From JBILCM01 sp044353165 (GTDB taxonomy: Bacteria > Bacillota > Bacilli > Paenibacillales > YIM-B00363), in contig JBILCM010000024.1 of the NCBI GenBank assembly GCA_044353165.1, positions 1 to 31,541 on the forward strand: a stretch of DNA of 31,541 nucleotides, written 5' to 3'. Of this stretch, positions 16,046 through 24,309 are shown piece after piece; the first letter of the stretch is position 1; each line of letters starts with the position of its first letter. The translations under genes were made by a program, and so were the position numbers. The notes under the pieces are model-generated. The model was not told the DNA's origin. It searched no databases and worked only from the letters and a program-made list of their open reading frames with translations.

Positions 16046-17716
16046 GTGATTCATCGGATAGGGAGTATGAGCATTGTTTTTTTGTGCATTTATAGCTTTC
16101 TTATGTTTGGCGTCACCACGTCTTGGGGGCATGCAAGCTTAGCCGGATCTTCACCGGGTAGCAAGGAAGTACTGTTTCAATCGCCTAGGCACATCCATCT
16201 GACGTTCAGCGGCAAGTTACAGTCTGAAATTGCATTACATACGTTGCAACTGCAAGCGCCAGACGGTGAGGACATCCCCTTGAAGGCAATGCATCTCATG
16301 AATGATTCACGCGTCATTATGGCTACTGCCCCTCCCCTTGAGAATGGGAATTATACAGTGAGTTACCGTGTCGTATCGATTGACGGTCATCCGATCAGTG
16401 GTCAGTATACGTTCGAAGTCGCGGCGGCGAACGTAGCGGACGCACCGCAACCTGCGCAAGAAGAGTCGTCCGATGTAACACAGGATGCATCGTCGGATGG
16501 AGCGTCGAACGCATCGAAGGATGCATTAGCGAGCGAATCAACGCTGTTCACGGTACTCCTCTACGCGAGCCGAATTATGTATTTCTTGGCTTTCCTTGCG
16601 TTGGTGGGATGGGTGTTATGGAGCGCAATCTGGCGCAAGCCGGATGAGGAACAACAGATGTTGTGGCGGAAAGTTGGCATGAAGCTTCAATTCGCTCATA
16701 TGACCGCGTTCATCGCTTTTGTTGTTGTACAGGGGATCGAACTGACTGGCGGTATGCGGCAAGTTGCGCTGACCGAGTTCGTGTTGGAGACAAGCGTCGG
16801 CCAGTCATGGTTTTTCACGGCATTGATTACGCTTAGCGGTTTCATTATGTTGTTCCGTTATCGGATTGTGGATGCGCTGTGGGCACTTCTCTGGGTCGGA
16901 GCTAAGACGTTGAACGGGCATGCGAATGCGTTCGAACCGGTCGTCTGGTCTCGTGTGACGGATGGGATTCATCTTGTGGGCGCATCGTTGTGGGCCGGGG
17001 GCTTGTTAGCGCTTGTGCTGATCGCTCGCAATCATAAGCCGCAGTTACACTCGTTCACTCGGACGTTCTCCGGTGTAGCGTTGGCGTCGTTCGCTGGGAT
17101 GGCGATTACAGGCGTGTCTCTCGCATTGTTATATACGGAGCACATTGCGGATGTGTTGGAAACCCGATGGGGTCAACTGCTGATTGCGAAGACGATCCTT
17201 GTTGTTGCGATTGTCGTTGTAGCTGCGCTGCTTAGACGTCACATGCATGTTGCTGTTGGTGAAGGTGCGAACACTTCATTCCGTCGATGGTTGCGCATCG
17301 ATCTCGCTCTGATGGCAGCAATTGTTGCGGTTTCTGCCGTGTTTACTTATATGAGCCCGATCGTCGAGCGAATCGCATTTCATTGGCATGTCATGGGTGA
17401 CACCGTCCACATGTCGGCAGACATCCCATCCGTTAAGGCAGGCCAGAATGCGCTTGCATTGAAAATTTGGGTGCCTGAGGGCGAAGGTTCGCCAACCCCG
17501 GTCGTGCGCGTCCGGACATCTGCGGGCACGGTAGAACAGGCGTCTGTCCAAGCCACGGATATTCCTTCTGAAGCCTGGGAAGTGTTCCCGGGATTCACTA
17601 AGTATACTTACAGCGCAACGGTATCGATAGCAGAACCAGAACAAGCATCGCTTGTGATCGAAATCGAGCGGGATGGCGGTCTCACTCATACGTTCGAACG
17701 CGCCATCCAGGAGTAA
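16046..17716 (+). CDS. CopC-CopD fusion, copper transport protein (YcnJ-like)
   Basis: The membrane protein of about 556 residues has a signal peptide to about residue 30, after which the mature chain starts HASLAGSSPGSKEVL, the CopC N-terminal His copper ligand. CopC runs to about residue 130 (SIDGHPISGQYTFEV). An Ala/Ser/Asp-rich linker follows, then eight or so membrane helices of the CopD domain (RIMYFLAFLALVGW onwards, HLVGASLWAGGL). The C-terminal outer domain of about 110 residues, starting IAFHWHVMGD, is FixH/YtkA-like. The protein probably binds copper outside and passes it inward, as proposed for YcnJ. GTG at 16046 follows AGGGGTG; the earlier GTG at 16037 lies inside that site. Confidence 0.87.
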   Translation: MIHRIGSMSIVFLCIYSFLMFGVTTSWGHASLAGSSPGSKEVLFQSPRHIHLTFSGKLQSEIALHTLQLQAPDGEDIPLKAMHLMNDSRVIMATAPPLENGNYTVSYRVVSIDGHPISGQYTFEVAAANVADAPQPAQEESSDVTQDASSDGASNASKDALASESTLFTVLLYASRIMYFLAFLALVGWVLWSAIWRKPDEEQQMLWRKVGMKLQFAHMTAFIAFVVVQGIELTGGMRQVALTEFVLETSVGQSWFFTALITLSGFIMLFRYRIVDALWALLWVGAKTLNGHANAFEPVVWSRVTDGIHLVGASLWAGGLLALVLIARNHKPQLHSFTRTFSGVALASFAGMAITGVSLALLYTEHIADVLETRWGQLLIAKTILVVAIVVVAALLRRHMHVAVGEGANTSFRRWLRIDLALMAAIVAVSAVFTYMSPIVERIAFHWHVMGDTVHMSADIPSVKAGQNALALKIWVPEGEGSPTPVVRVRTSAGTVEQASVQATDIPSEAWEVFPGFTKYTYSATVSIAEPEQASLVIEIERDGGLTHTFERAIQE

Positions 17717-17740
17717 TTCGGTATATTCGGCAAGGCTGGA

Positions 17741-18664
17741 TTATGCATCTTTCCATGCTTGCGGGTGAATGTCGCTGATGAACCTCGCTGCAGCTGCGTT
17801 GGCATCGACTTGCTCAGCGCTTTTGCAGCCTGGAATGACGCAAGTCACCGCATCGTGCTTCAAACACCAAGCCAACGCCCATTGGGCCATATACATTCCC
17901 TCCGGCACTTCGTTGGCACGGATGCGGCTCACTTCTTCGAGCTTCGCGCGGCGCACTTGTTCATCATGGCGGCTACGCACGTCTGTTGCGTTGAATGTGC
18001 TGGATGTGTCGTATTTGCCGCTTAAATAACCGCTTGCGAGCGGCACGCGTGCAAGGACGCCGAGATCTTGCTCGATGCAAGAGGGGAAGACGCGATTTTC
18101 TGGCACCCGATCGATACGGTTATACACGACCTGAATGGCCGAAGCGCCGACCCTCGTGGCAGATGCTGTCTGGTGCAGGTTGTCGTTGCTGCCAATCGAT
18201 ATGCCGAGGTGGCGAATTTTCCCTGCCTGCACCGCTTTGTCCAAGAACGTCCAGAGGTCATCGTTGTCGAAAGCCTCATCGGTACCGGAATGGAACTGAT
18301 ACAGATCCACATAATCGGTGCCGAGCGCTTGCAACGAATGTTCCAGCTGCGTGCGGACGTGTTCCGCACTCCAGCGTTGGTCTCGCTCGAACAAACCGCT
18401 GAAGTGATGGCCGAACTTGGTCGCAACGATCCAATCTTCGCGCCGGTCTTGCTTAAGAAAACCGCCAATCAGTTGTTCTGACAAGTGATCGCCGTAACAT
18501 TCGGCGGTGTCAATCAGATTGATTCCCACTTCCTTCGCGCGGTGCAATACCGCATCAGCTTCTGCTTGCGTGTAGGTTTGTCCCCATTCCCCGCCGAATT
18601 GCCACGTGCCAACGCCAATCACAGAAACTTTCAATCCTGTGCGACCCAAGCGTCGATATTTCAA
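17741..18664 (-). CDS. Aldo/keto reductase
   Basis: The 307-residue AKR barrel has the catalytic tetrad D52 and Y57 (LIDTAECYGDH), K83 (VATKFG) and H125 (LYQFHSG). The C-terminal phosphate-binding segment CVIPGCKSAEQVDANAAAA grips the NADPH. It is close in type to the YhdN/YqkF-like reductases of Bacillus. The start is TTG at 18664, eight bases after AGGAGG. Longer in-frame starts up to 18715 would run across the tRNA promoter on the other strand and lack a site. It converges with the CopCD gene after 24 bases. Substrate is unknown. Confidence 0.9.
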   Translation of the reverse strand: MKYRRLGRTGLKVSVIGVGTWQFGGEWGQTYTQAEADAVLHRAKEVGINLIDTAECYGDHLSEQLIGGFLKQDRREDWIVATKFGHHFSGLFERDQRWSAEHVRTQLEHSLQALGTDYVDLYQFHSGTDEAFDNDDLWTFLDKAVQAGKIRHLGISIGSNDNLHQTASATRVGASAIQVVYNRIDRVPENRVFPSCIEQDLGVLARVPLASGYLSGKYDTSSTFNATDVRSRHDEQVRRAKLEEVSRIRANEVPEGMYMAQWALAWCLKHDAVTCVIPGCKSAEQVDANAAAARFISDIHPQAWKDA

Positions 18665-18677
18665 TACTTCCGCCTCC

Positions 18678-18706
18678 TTGACTTTCCCTACTCTCCAAAA
18701 TATAAT
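18678..18706 (+). promoter_or_regulatory. Sigma-A promoter of tRNA-Gly
   Basis: TTGACT (18678-18683) and TATAAT (18701-18706) are exactly 17 bases apart, near consensus. Transcription should start near 18713, four bases before the mature tRNA. The -35 overlaps the ribosome-site region of the divergent aldo/keto reductase on the other strand. Confidence 0.85.
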
Positions 18707-18716
18707 AACAATCACT

Positions 18717-18790
18717 GCGGGTGTAGTTCAATGGCAGAACTCCAGCTTCCCAAGCTGGTGGCGTGGGTTCGATTCCCATCACCCGCTCCA
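18717..18790 (+). tRNA. tRNA-Gly (anticodon CCC)
   Basis: The cloverleaf is complete: acceptor GCGGGTG/CACCCGC, D-arm GTTC/GAAC, anticodon stem CCAGC/GCTGG with loop TTCCCAA (anticodon CCC at 18749-18751, reading GGG), T-arm GTGGG-TTCGATT-CCCAT, and an encoded CCA end. No terminator follows. The phenylalanine T-box leader of pheS begins about 15 bases later. Confidence 0.96.
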
Positions 18791-18805
18791 ATTGTACAAT
18801 ATGCG

Positions 18806-19138
18806 ATGAAAGAGTCCAGTAAGCTTCGGGATTGCTGCACAGGGAGAAGTCGGCCGAGGATTGAGAGCCGCTTCACATGCGCCCGCTGCTGAACTTTCGC
18901 TCTGGAGCTGTTGCCTGAAGCGCATATCGATTCGAGATTTTCTCATGCGTGTGTAGGGTGAACCGGCTGACAGCCGTTATCTGTCATCAGAGTGTGTAAC
19001 GACATGGAATCATTCCGATATCGGAAGATTCAATCCTATGCTGTCACTTGTTGAATGATCGGCGGGCATGTGTGTGTTGTTGCGAATGAGGGTGGTACCG
19101 CGACCTTTTCGTCCCTTGAGGAGAAGAGGTCTTTTTTT
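18806..19138 (+). promoter_or_regulatory. T-box leader, phenylalanine specifier (pheST)
   Basis: GGGTGGTACCGCG lies within 19089-19102. The specifier TTC (Phe) is at 18896-18898, in GAACT-TTC-GCTCT, five bases before GGAG, the same geometry as the two leucine leaders here. AGTA at 18814-18817 fits the Stem I loop-E motif. The terminator follows at 19102-19138. It should raise pheST expression when tRNA-Phe is uncharged. Confidence 0.92.
19102..19138 (+). terminator. Regulated intrinsic terminator of the pheS T-box
   Basis: GACCTTTTC (from 19102) pairs with GAAGAGGTC (to 19131), followed by TTTTTTT. It directly abuts the T-box sequence, as expected for a terminator/antiterminator switch. Confidence 0.88.
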
Positions 19139-19168
19139 ATTTGTTTCGAAAGCGAGGAGAGGTTGGAG

Positions 19169-20203
19169 ATGAAAGAACGGTTACAGGCGTTGCGGACGGC
19201 AGCGCTCACAGAACTGGCGGCGGTGAATGACCCCGCTGCACTGAATGACGTACGGGTGAAATATGTAGGCAAGAAGGGCCAATTGACCGAAATGTTGCGC
19301 GGGATGGGGGCATTGTCGCCAGAAGAACGCCCGGTCATCGGGCAGATCGTCAATGAGGTGCGGGCTGCGATCGAGGAACAGTTGGAAGCGAAAGCGGCGG
19401 AATTCGCGGCGGCGGATACAGCGCGGCGGCTCGCGACCGAGACGATCGATGTCTCTTTGCCCGGGCGCCCGGTACCAAGCGGCGCGGTGCATCCGTTGAT
19501 GCGCGTCATTCAAGAGATCGAGGACATCTTTATCGGGATGGGGTATTCGGTGGCGGAAGGTCCAGAGGTGGAGACCGATTACTACAACTTCGAAGCCCTG
19601 AACTTGCCGAAGGATCATCCCGCCCGAGATATGCAAGATTCATTCTACATTACGGAGGATATTCTGCTGCGGACTCAGACGTCGCCTGTGCAGGCACGCA
19701 CGATGGAAGCGCGCGGAGGCCGTGTGCCTGTGAAAATAATTTGTCCGGGGAAGGTGTATCGCCGTGACGATGATGATCCGACCCACTCGCACCAGTTTAT
19801 GCAGATTGAAGGTTTGGTCATTGACAAGGGTATCCGCATGAGCGACTTGAAGGGGACGTTGTTGCAATTCGCTAGAGAAATGTTCGGGCCTAACGTAACG
19901 ATCCGCACACGGCCAAGCTTCTTCCCATTCACGGAGCCGAGTGCAGAGATTGATGTGTCCTGTTCGGTATGCGGCGGTTCGGGTTGCCGTGTGTGCAAAC
20001 ATTCCGGGTGGTTGGAAATCCTCGGCGCTGGCATGGTGCATCCGCGGGTGCTGGAGATGAGCGGATACGATCCGCAAGAAGTGAGCGGCTTCGCTTTCGG
20101 CATGGGTGTCGAACGCATTGCGATGTTGCGTTATGGTATTGAGGATATTCGGCATTTCTATACGAATGACGTCAGATTTCTGCGTCAGTTCGCGCGCGGG
20201 TAG
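19169..20203 (+). CDS. pheS: Phenylalanine-tRNA ligase alpha subunit
   Basis: This is the catalytic subunit of the heterotetrameric PheRS. The 344-residue product has an N-terminal coiled-coil (about residues 1-85) that contacts tRNA. The class II synthetase core follows, with motif 2 region (GKVYRRDDDDPTHSHQFMQIEG), TRPSFFPFTEPSAE, and motif 3 FAFGMGVERIAMLRYGI. The start is ATG at 19169, following GAGGAGAGG. The frame is open further upstream, but that stretch is the T-box leader and terminator. pheT follows after 12 bases. Confidence 0.97.
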   Translation: MKERLQALRTAALTELAAVNDPAALNDVRVKYVGKKGQLTEMLRGMGALSPEERPVIGQIVNEVRAAIEEQLEAKAAEFAAADTARRLATETIDVSLPGRPVPSGAVHPLMRVIQEIEDIFIGMGYSVAEGPEVETDYYNFEALNLPKDHPARDMQDSFYITEDILLRTQTSPVQARTMEARGGRVPVKIICPGKVYRRDDDDPTHSHQFMQIEGLVIDKGIRMSDLKGTLLQFAREMFGPNVTIRTRPSFFPFTEPSAEIDVSCSVCGGSGCRVCKHSGWLEILGAGMVHPRVLEMSGYDPQEVSGFAFGMGVERIAMLRYGIEDIRHFYTNDVRFLRQFARG

Positions 20204-20215
20204 GGGGAGAACAAG

Positions 20216-22720
20216 ATGAACGTATCTTATCAATGGTTGAGCGAATATATCGATGTATCGGGCGTATCCGCGTCAGATCTGGCGGAGAGGTTGACTCGCG
20301 GGGGCATTGAAGTAGACGGTGTGGCGTCCCGCAACCAAGGGGTGCAACACGTCGTCGTCGGCTACGTGACCGCCAAAGCGAAGCATCCCGATGCGGACAA
20401 GCTGAACGTATGTCAAGTGGACATAGGCGCACAAGAGCCGCTGCAGATCGTCTGCGGGGCGAGCAATGTGGCTGCCGGGCAGAAGGTGCCGGTTGCCCTT
20501 GTCGGTGCGAGGCTGCCAGGCGACTTACATATTAAGCGCGCCAAGCTGCGCGGTGTGGAATCGCAAGGGATGATTTGTTCGGCGAAAGAATTAGGATTGA
20601 ACGACAAGTTGCTGCCCAAAGAGCTGCAAGAAGGCATTCTCGTGTTGCCCGCTGATACACCGGTCGGCTTGGATGCGGTCAAGCTGCTTGGGATCGATGA
20701 TGAGGTGTTGGATCTGGATTTGACACCGAACCGCTCAGACTGCCTTAGCATGATCGGTGCCGCCTATGAGGTAGGGGCGCTTCTTGACCGCCCAGTGCAG
20801 TTGCCGGCGACCTTGGTGGTTGCCGATGCTACTGAAGCGCCGATCCAGATTGACATCGCAGCAGAACAAGATTGCAAGCACTATGCGGCGATGTGGATTG
20901 AGGACGTCGTCATTGCACCGGCACCGCTATGGATGCAAAACCGCCTTATGGCTGCAGGTATTCGACCGATCAACAATGTGGTGGACATCACCAATTTTGT
21001 GATGTTGGAAGTCGGACAACCGCTGCATGCGTTCGATGCAGATGCGTTGGCGGATGGCGGCCGTCGCATCGTCGTGCGGCATGCGCAGGCGAATGAGCGC
21101 TTGACGACACTGGATGGACAAGATCGCCGATTGGAGCCGCACATGTTGGTCATCGCCGATGGCGTCCAACCGATCGCGCTGGCAGGCGTGATGGGCGGGG
21201 CGAACACCGAGGTGACACCGGGCACGCGTCGTATTGTGCTGGAGTCGGCACGTTTTTCTGGTCAATCGGTGCGCCGCACCTCGCGTGAGCTTGGGCTTCG
21301 TTCGGAGGCGAGCTTGCGATTTGAGAAGGAAGTCAACCCTGTAGGTGTTGAGCACGCCTTGTTGCGCGCGGCCGCCTTGCTATGCCAATATGCAGGAGGC
21401 AAGGTCAACGGCGGGGTGGCACAAGTGATCCTAGATCAGCCTGCACCGCGTGTGTTGCCGATCACAGCTTCCCGCGTCAATGCCTATCTTGGCACCGATC
21501 TGAGCAAAGCTGAGATCGAGCGGTTGTTTGAACGACTTGGTTTTGTGGTAACGGCACACAACGCGGGGGATGCTGGTGCGTTGGGGGCGAGCGATATTTT
21601 GCAAGTCACCGTACCGTTGCGACGCGGCGACATTACGCGTGATGTCGACCTGATCGAGGAGATCGCCAGACTGTATGGGTATGATCACATTCCAACCACG
21701 TTATTATCTGGCACAACGACTCCAGGATCTTTGTCAAAAGAACAGCGTGTCGCTCGTGTTCTACGTCGTGCACTGACCCAGGCTGGGTTTCATGAAGCTG
21801 TCACGTATTCGTTAACTGCACCTGAACGTGCGAATCAACTCGCGGATGGATTTGCGAGTAACCACCGCATCGGGTTGGCCATGCCGATGAGTGAGGAGCG
21901 CAGTGTGTTGCGAACGAGCTTACTGCCTCATCTGCTTGAGGCGGTAGCGTACAATCGCAATCGGAACACCGATGATGTCGCTTTGTTTGAGATGGGTAAC
22001 ATTTTCCTAACGAATGAAGAAAAGTTAACGCAGCTGCCTAGAGAGCAGAAGATGATTGCCGCTGTGCTTACTGGGGCCAAGACCCAGTCACATTGGTCTA
22101 GCGCACAACAACAAGCGTTGACACGCCGCGTGGATTACTTCGATCTGAAGGGAACGCTTGAACTTATGTTGTCCCATGTAGGCATTGGGAATGCACAATA
22201 TGTGGCTGCCGAACACCGTGGGTTCCACCCGGGCCGAACAGCGGACATCTGGATTACGGCGGCAAGCGGCGCACGTGAGCGATTGGGTTGGATTGGCCAA
22301 TTGCATCCACAAACTCAGACGGCACTCGAGCTTGAGGATACGTATGTGTTTGAACTCGATATGGTGCTATTGGCTCAAGCGGCGCAGTTGCAGGCCGATT
22401 ACACCATGCTGGCTCGTTATCCTGCTTCTTCGCGGGACATTGCCGTCGTCGTGGATGCGCACATTCCGGCTGTTGCGCTCGAAACGACCATCATCGCAGC
22501 GGTTCGCGGCCTGCAGTCACAAGGCATTGTGCTCGAGTCTTTGAACATCTTCGATATCTATACCGGCGAGAAGCTCGGTCAAGGGAAGAAGAGCATCGCC
22601 TTCGCGCTCGTGTATCGTCATGGGGAGCGCACCTTAACCGATCAGGAAGTGAATGAAGCGCAAGCCGCCGTGATCCAAGCTTTGGCACAGCAACATGGCG
22701 CCCAATTGCGCATGTCTTAA
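20216..22720 (+). CDS. pheT: Phenylalanine-tRNA ligase beta subunit
   Basis: The 834-residue product is full length for the bacterial form. It has an N-terminal tRNA-binding (EMAP/OB) domain at about residues 40-150, the B3/B4 editing domain around 200-400 (GIRPINNVVDITNFVMLEVG, QPLHAFDAD), the B5 domain at about 405-480 (DLIEEIARLYGYDHIPTTL at its end), a catalytic-like core, and the C-terminal ferredoxin-fold anticodon-binding (FDX-ACB) domain (ARYPASSRDIAVVVD). It works with PheS to charge and proofread tRNA-Phe. GGGGGAGAA precedes the ATG. A long hairpin follows its stop. Confidence 0.97.
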   Translation: MNVSYQWLSEYIDVSGVSASDLAERLTRGGIEVDGVASRNQGVQHVVVGYVTAKAKHPDADKLNVCQVDIGAQEPLQIVCGASNVAAGQKVPVALVGARLPGDLHIKRAKLRGVESQGMICSAKELGLNDKLLPKELQEGILVLPADTPVGLDAVKLLGIDDEVLDLDLTPNRSDCLSMIGAAYEVGALLDRPVQLPATLVVADATEAPIQIDIAAEQDCKHYAAMWIEDVVIAPAPLWMQNRLMAAGIRPINNVVDITNFVMLEVGQPLHAFDADALADGGRRIVVRHAQANERLTTLDGQDRRLEPHMLVIADGVQPIALAGVMGGANTEVTPGTRRIVLESARFSGQSVRRTSRELGLRSEASLRFEKEVNPVGVEHALLRAAALLCQYAGGKVNGGVAQVILDQPAPRVLPITASRVNAYLGTDLSKAEIERLFERLGFVVTAHNAGDAGALGASDILQVTVPLRRGDITRDVDLIEEIARLYGYDHIPTTLLSGTTTPGSLSKEQRVARVLRRALTQAGFHEAVTYSLTAPERANQLADGFASNHRIGLAMPMSEERSVLRTSLLPHLLEAVAYNRNRNTDDVALFEMGNIFLTNEEKLTQLPREQKMIAAVLTGAKTQSHWSSAQQQALTRRVDYFDLKGTLELMLSHVGIGNAQYVAAEHRGFHPGRTADIWITAASGARERLGWIGQLHPQTQTALELEDTYVFELDMVLLAQAAQLQADYTMLARYPASSRDIAVVVDAHIPAVALETTIIAAVRGLQSQGIVLESLNIFDIYTGEKLGQGKKSIAFALVYRHGERTLTDQEVNEAQAAVIQALAQQHGAQLRMS

Positions 22721-22732
22721 ACAAGCACTGAC

Positions 22733-22778
22733 GAATGTGGGGGGAATGTTCAGAAATTGAACATATCCCCCCACATTC
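22733..22778. terminator. Long hairpin after pheT containing the ATGTTCA palindrome
   Basis: A 13-bp perfect outer stem (22733-22745 with 22766-22778) encloses a 7-bp inner stem ATGTTCA/TGAACAT (22746-22752 and 22758-22764) with a GAAAT loop and a single bulged A at 22765. That is a 20-bp stem in all. No T-run follows on the plus strand, so termination or 3'-end protection are both possible. The inner 19 bp are identical in type to the array at 30941-31369. Confidence 0.6.
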
Positions 22779-22872
22779 ATGACGCCTGCGCGAAAATTGT
22801 AAATTGCATAGCAGGAAATAACGCAGGACGTAGCGAATGAATACGAATCAACACAGATTTTGTCGAAACGAG

Positions 22873-22901
22873 TCGAGAATTCGAGAATTCGAGAAGTCGA
22901 G
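22873..22901 (+). repeat. Short 8-bp tandem repeat upstream of zapA
   Basis: TCGAGAAT occurs twice, then TCGAGAAG, then TCGAG, in register. It lies 18 bases before zapA, directly upstream of its G-rich ribosome-site region. No role can be read from it. Slippage here could alter leader length. Confidence 0.7.
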
Positions 22902-22918
22902 GGGGAGACGGCTGAGCC

Positions 22919-23677
22919 ATGAACCACGAAGAAGGGAAAACACGCTTTTCGATCGAAATCTTCGGCACAACGTATAAATTGGTTGGCACGATGAATGAAA
23001 AATATATTAAGCAATTGTCCAAATACATCAATGACACGATGGGATCGATTGCCAAGAGCAATCCCCGACTGGATTCCATGAAAGTCGCTGTCTTATCGTT
23101 GGTCCATATGGCGGACGAACATTATCAATTGCGCAATAAGTGGGAAACCCACGAATACGAGCGCACGCACGCCAAACAACACATTGAGGAGTTACGCAAG
23201 GCGTTCGAGCTGTCGGAAGAGAAGGAACGCAACAAGACGAACGAAATTCGTCATCTGTATGAACGGATTGATGCATTGGAGAAGGAAAACATCCGAATCG
23301 CAGAAGAATCGGGGTTGGCTAGTCTCACCTGGGCCGAACAACTGGATGATGTAGAGCGGAAATACAAGACGACGCAAGCAGAAGCGGAAGATACGGCCCG
23401 ACGTCACGAAACGTACATTCGTGAATTGGAAGCCCAGTTAAGCCGTCGTGAAACCCTGATCAACGACCTGGAACGCACGAATGAACATCATCACAAGCTG
23501 CAAACGCAACATGCTACGGCGGTGAACAGTTCGCAACTGACCATCTGGCTTCCGGAAGATGATGTGGCCGTAGACCCGCAACTGCCTGAGAAATACTTGA
23601 AGTTGAAAGAAGAATATGCGAAGCTGCAGAATGAATTCAATGAATGGGTGCAATTGACGCAATCCGAGCCTCAATAA
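22919..23677 (+). CDS. zapA: ZapA-like cell division protein with long coiled-coil tail
   Basis: Residues 1-80 are a ZapA domain (FSIEIFGTTYKLVGTMNEKYIKQL, VAVLSLVHMADEHYQL). ZapA binds FtsZ and bundles protofilaments at midcell. ZapA is normally 85-110 residues; this protein has 252. Residues 80-205 form long charged heptad-like helices, and a second short coiled coil (EKYLKLKEEYAKLQNEFNEW) ends the chain. The start ATG at 22919 follows a GGGGGAGA stretch at a somewhat long spacing. The pheT-zapA order is common in Bacillales. A bidirectional terminator follows. Confidence 0.85.
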   Translation: MNHEEGKTRFSIEIFGTTYKLVGTMNEKYIKQLSKYINDTMGSIAKSNPRLDSMKVAVLSLVHMADEHYQLRNKWETHEYERTHAKQHIEELRKAFELSEEKERNKTNEIRHLYERIDALEKENIRIAEESGLASLTWAEQLDDVERKYKTTQAEAEDTARRHETYIRELEAQLSRRETLINDLERTNEHHHKLQTQHATAVNSSQLTIWLPEDDVAVDPQLPEKYLKLKEEYAKLQNEFNEWVQLTQSEPQ

Positions 23678-23681
23678 TCCC

Positions 23682-23735
23682 AAAAAAAACCGTTCCGAGG
23701 AAGGCCGTAACAGCGCTTCTTCAGAACGGTTTTGA
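23682..23735. terminator. Bidirectional terminator between zapA and the CuA lipoprotein gene
   Basis: AACCGTTC (23688-23695) pairs with GAACGGTT (23724-23731), flanked by eight A on the left and TTTT on the right, so it can work on both strands for these convergent genes. The loop holds a further weak pairing. Confidence 0.85.
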
Positions 23736-23756
23736 TTATTTAACAATCGTTGAAGT

Positions 23757-24149
23757 TTATTCTACAACCAGCTTGGATACCATATCCGCATGGCCGCTGC
23801 CGCACATGATGCTGCACACGATGTCATATTCGCCAGGTTGTGCCACGAATGTCGTGGATTCGCCGTCTTTTAATTCAACATCCATGCCTTGAATTTCAAT
23901 ACCATGCATGCCTTCAGAAGACTTAAAGCTTAGGTTCACGGTATCTCCGGCCTTCACACTGTACGTTTCTTGATCGAACTTGAAATTGGTTGCATCAATA
24001 CTCAAGTCGACAGTGTTCCCCGATTCCGCGACTGCCGGTGATTCTACGGTGCCGCCTTCCTCTGCCTCTTCTGCGCCGCCGCATGCGGTCATGAGACCCA
24101 CAGCAAGCATCAACATTGCCGCAATACTCATTCGTCTGAACCATTTCAT
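23757..24149 (-). CDS. CuA-type cupredoxin lipoprotein
   Basis: The 130-residue lipoprotein has a signal peptide ending in LMTAC (lipidated C23), an acidic linker (EEAEEGG), and a cupredoxin domain. The copper ligands match a CuA centre: H82 (EGMHGIEI) and C112, C116, H120, M123 in CSIMCGSGHADM, the C-x3-C-x3-H-x2-M pattern of cytochrome oxidase subunit II. It lacks the membrane helices of subunit II. Its role may be copper delivery to, or electron transfer with, a terminal oxidase at the outer membrane face; this is inference. GGAGGGG precedes the ATG. No oxidase genes are adjacent. Confidence 0.87.
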   Translation of the reverse strand: MKWFRRMSIAAMLMLAVGLMTACGGAEEAEEGGTVESPAVAESGNTVDLSIDATNFKFDQETYSVKAGDTVNLSFKSSEGMHGIEIQGMDVELKDGESTTFVAQPGEYDIVCSIMCGSGHADMVSKLVVE

Positions 24150-24263
24150 ATCGCAAGCCCCTCCATCTCAGTACATTTTTCGGTTACACCTATATACTAC
24201 TTGAAAATGAGACAAAAATCATTGACAGAAACGTGTAAAATGTGTGGCAACATCTTGAACAAG

Positions 24264-24294
24264 AAAAAACCAGCCCGCAACGAGCGCAGACTGA
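24264..24294 (-). terminator. Weak candidate terminator after the holin-like gene
   Basis: Read on the minus strand, an imperfect stem (CAGTC-TGCG with CGC-GGCTG) is followed by TTTTTT. Pairing has mismatches, so the call is tentative. It sits 16 bases after the stop of the minus-strand gene at 24310. Confidence 0.4.
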
Positions 24295-24309
24295 TTGTTT
24301 TCGCACCGA

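Noticed and set aside
18665..18715. Longer N-terminus for the minus-strand aldo/keto reductase
   Set aside because: It would cover its own AGGAGG site and the tRNA-Gly promoter. Family similarity begins at LKYRRLGRTG.
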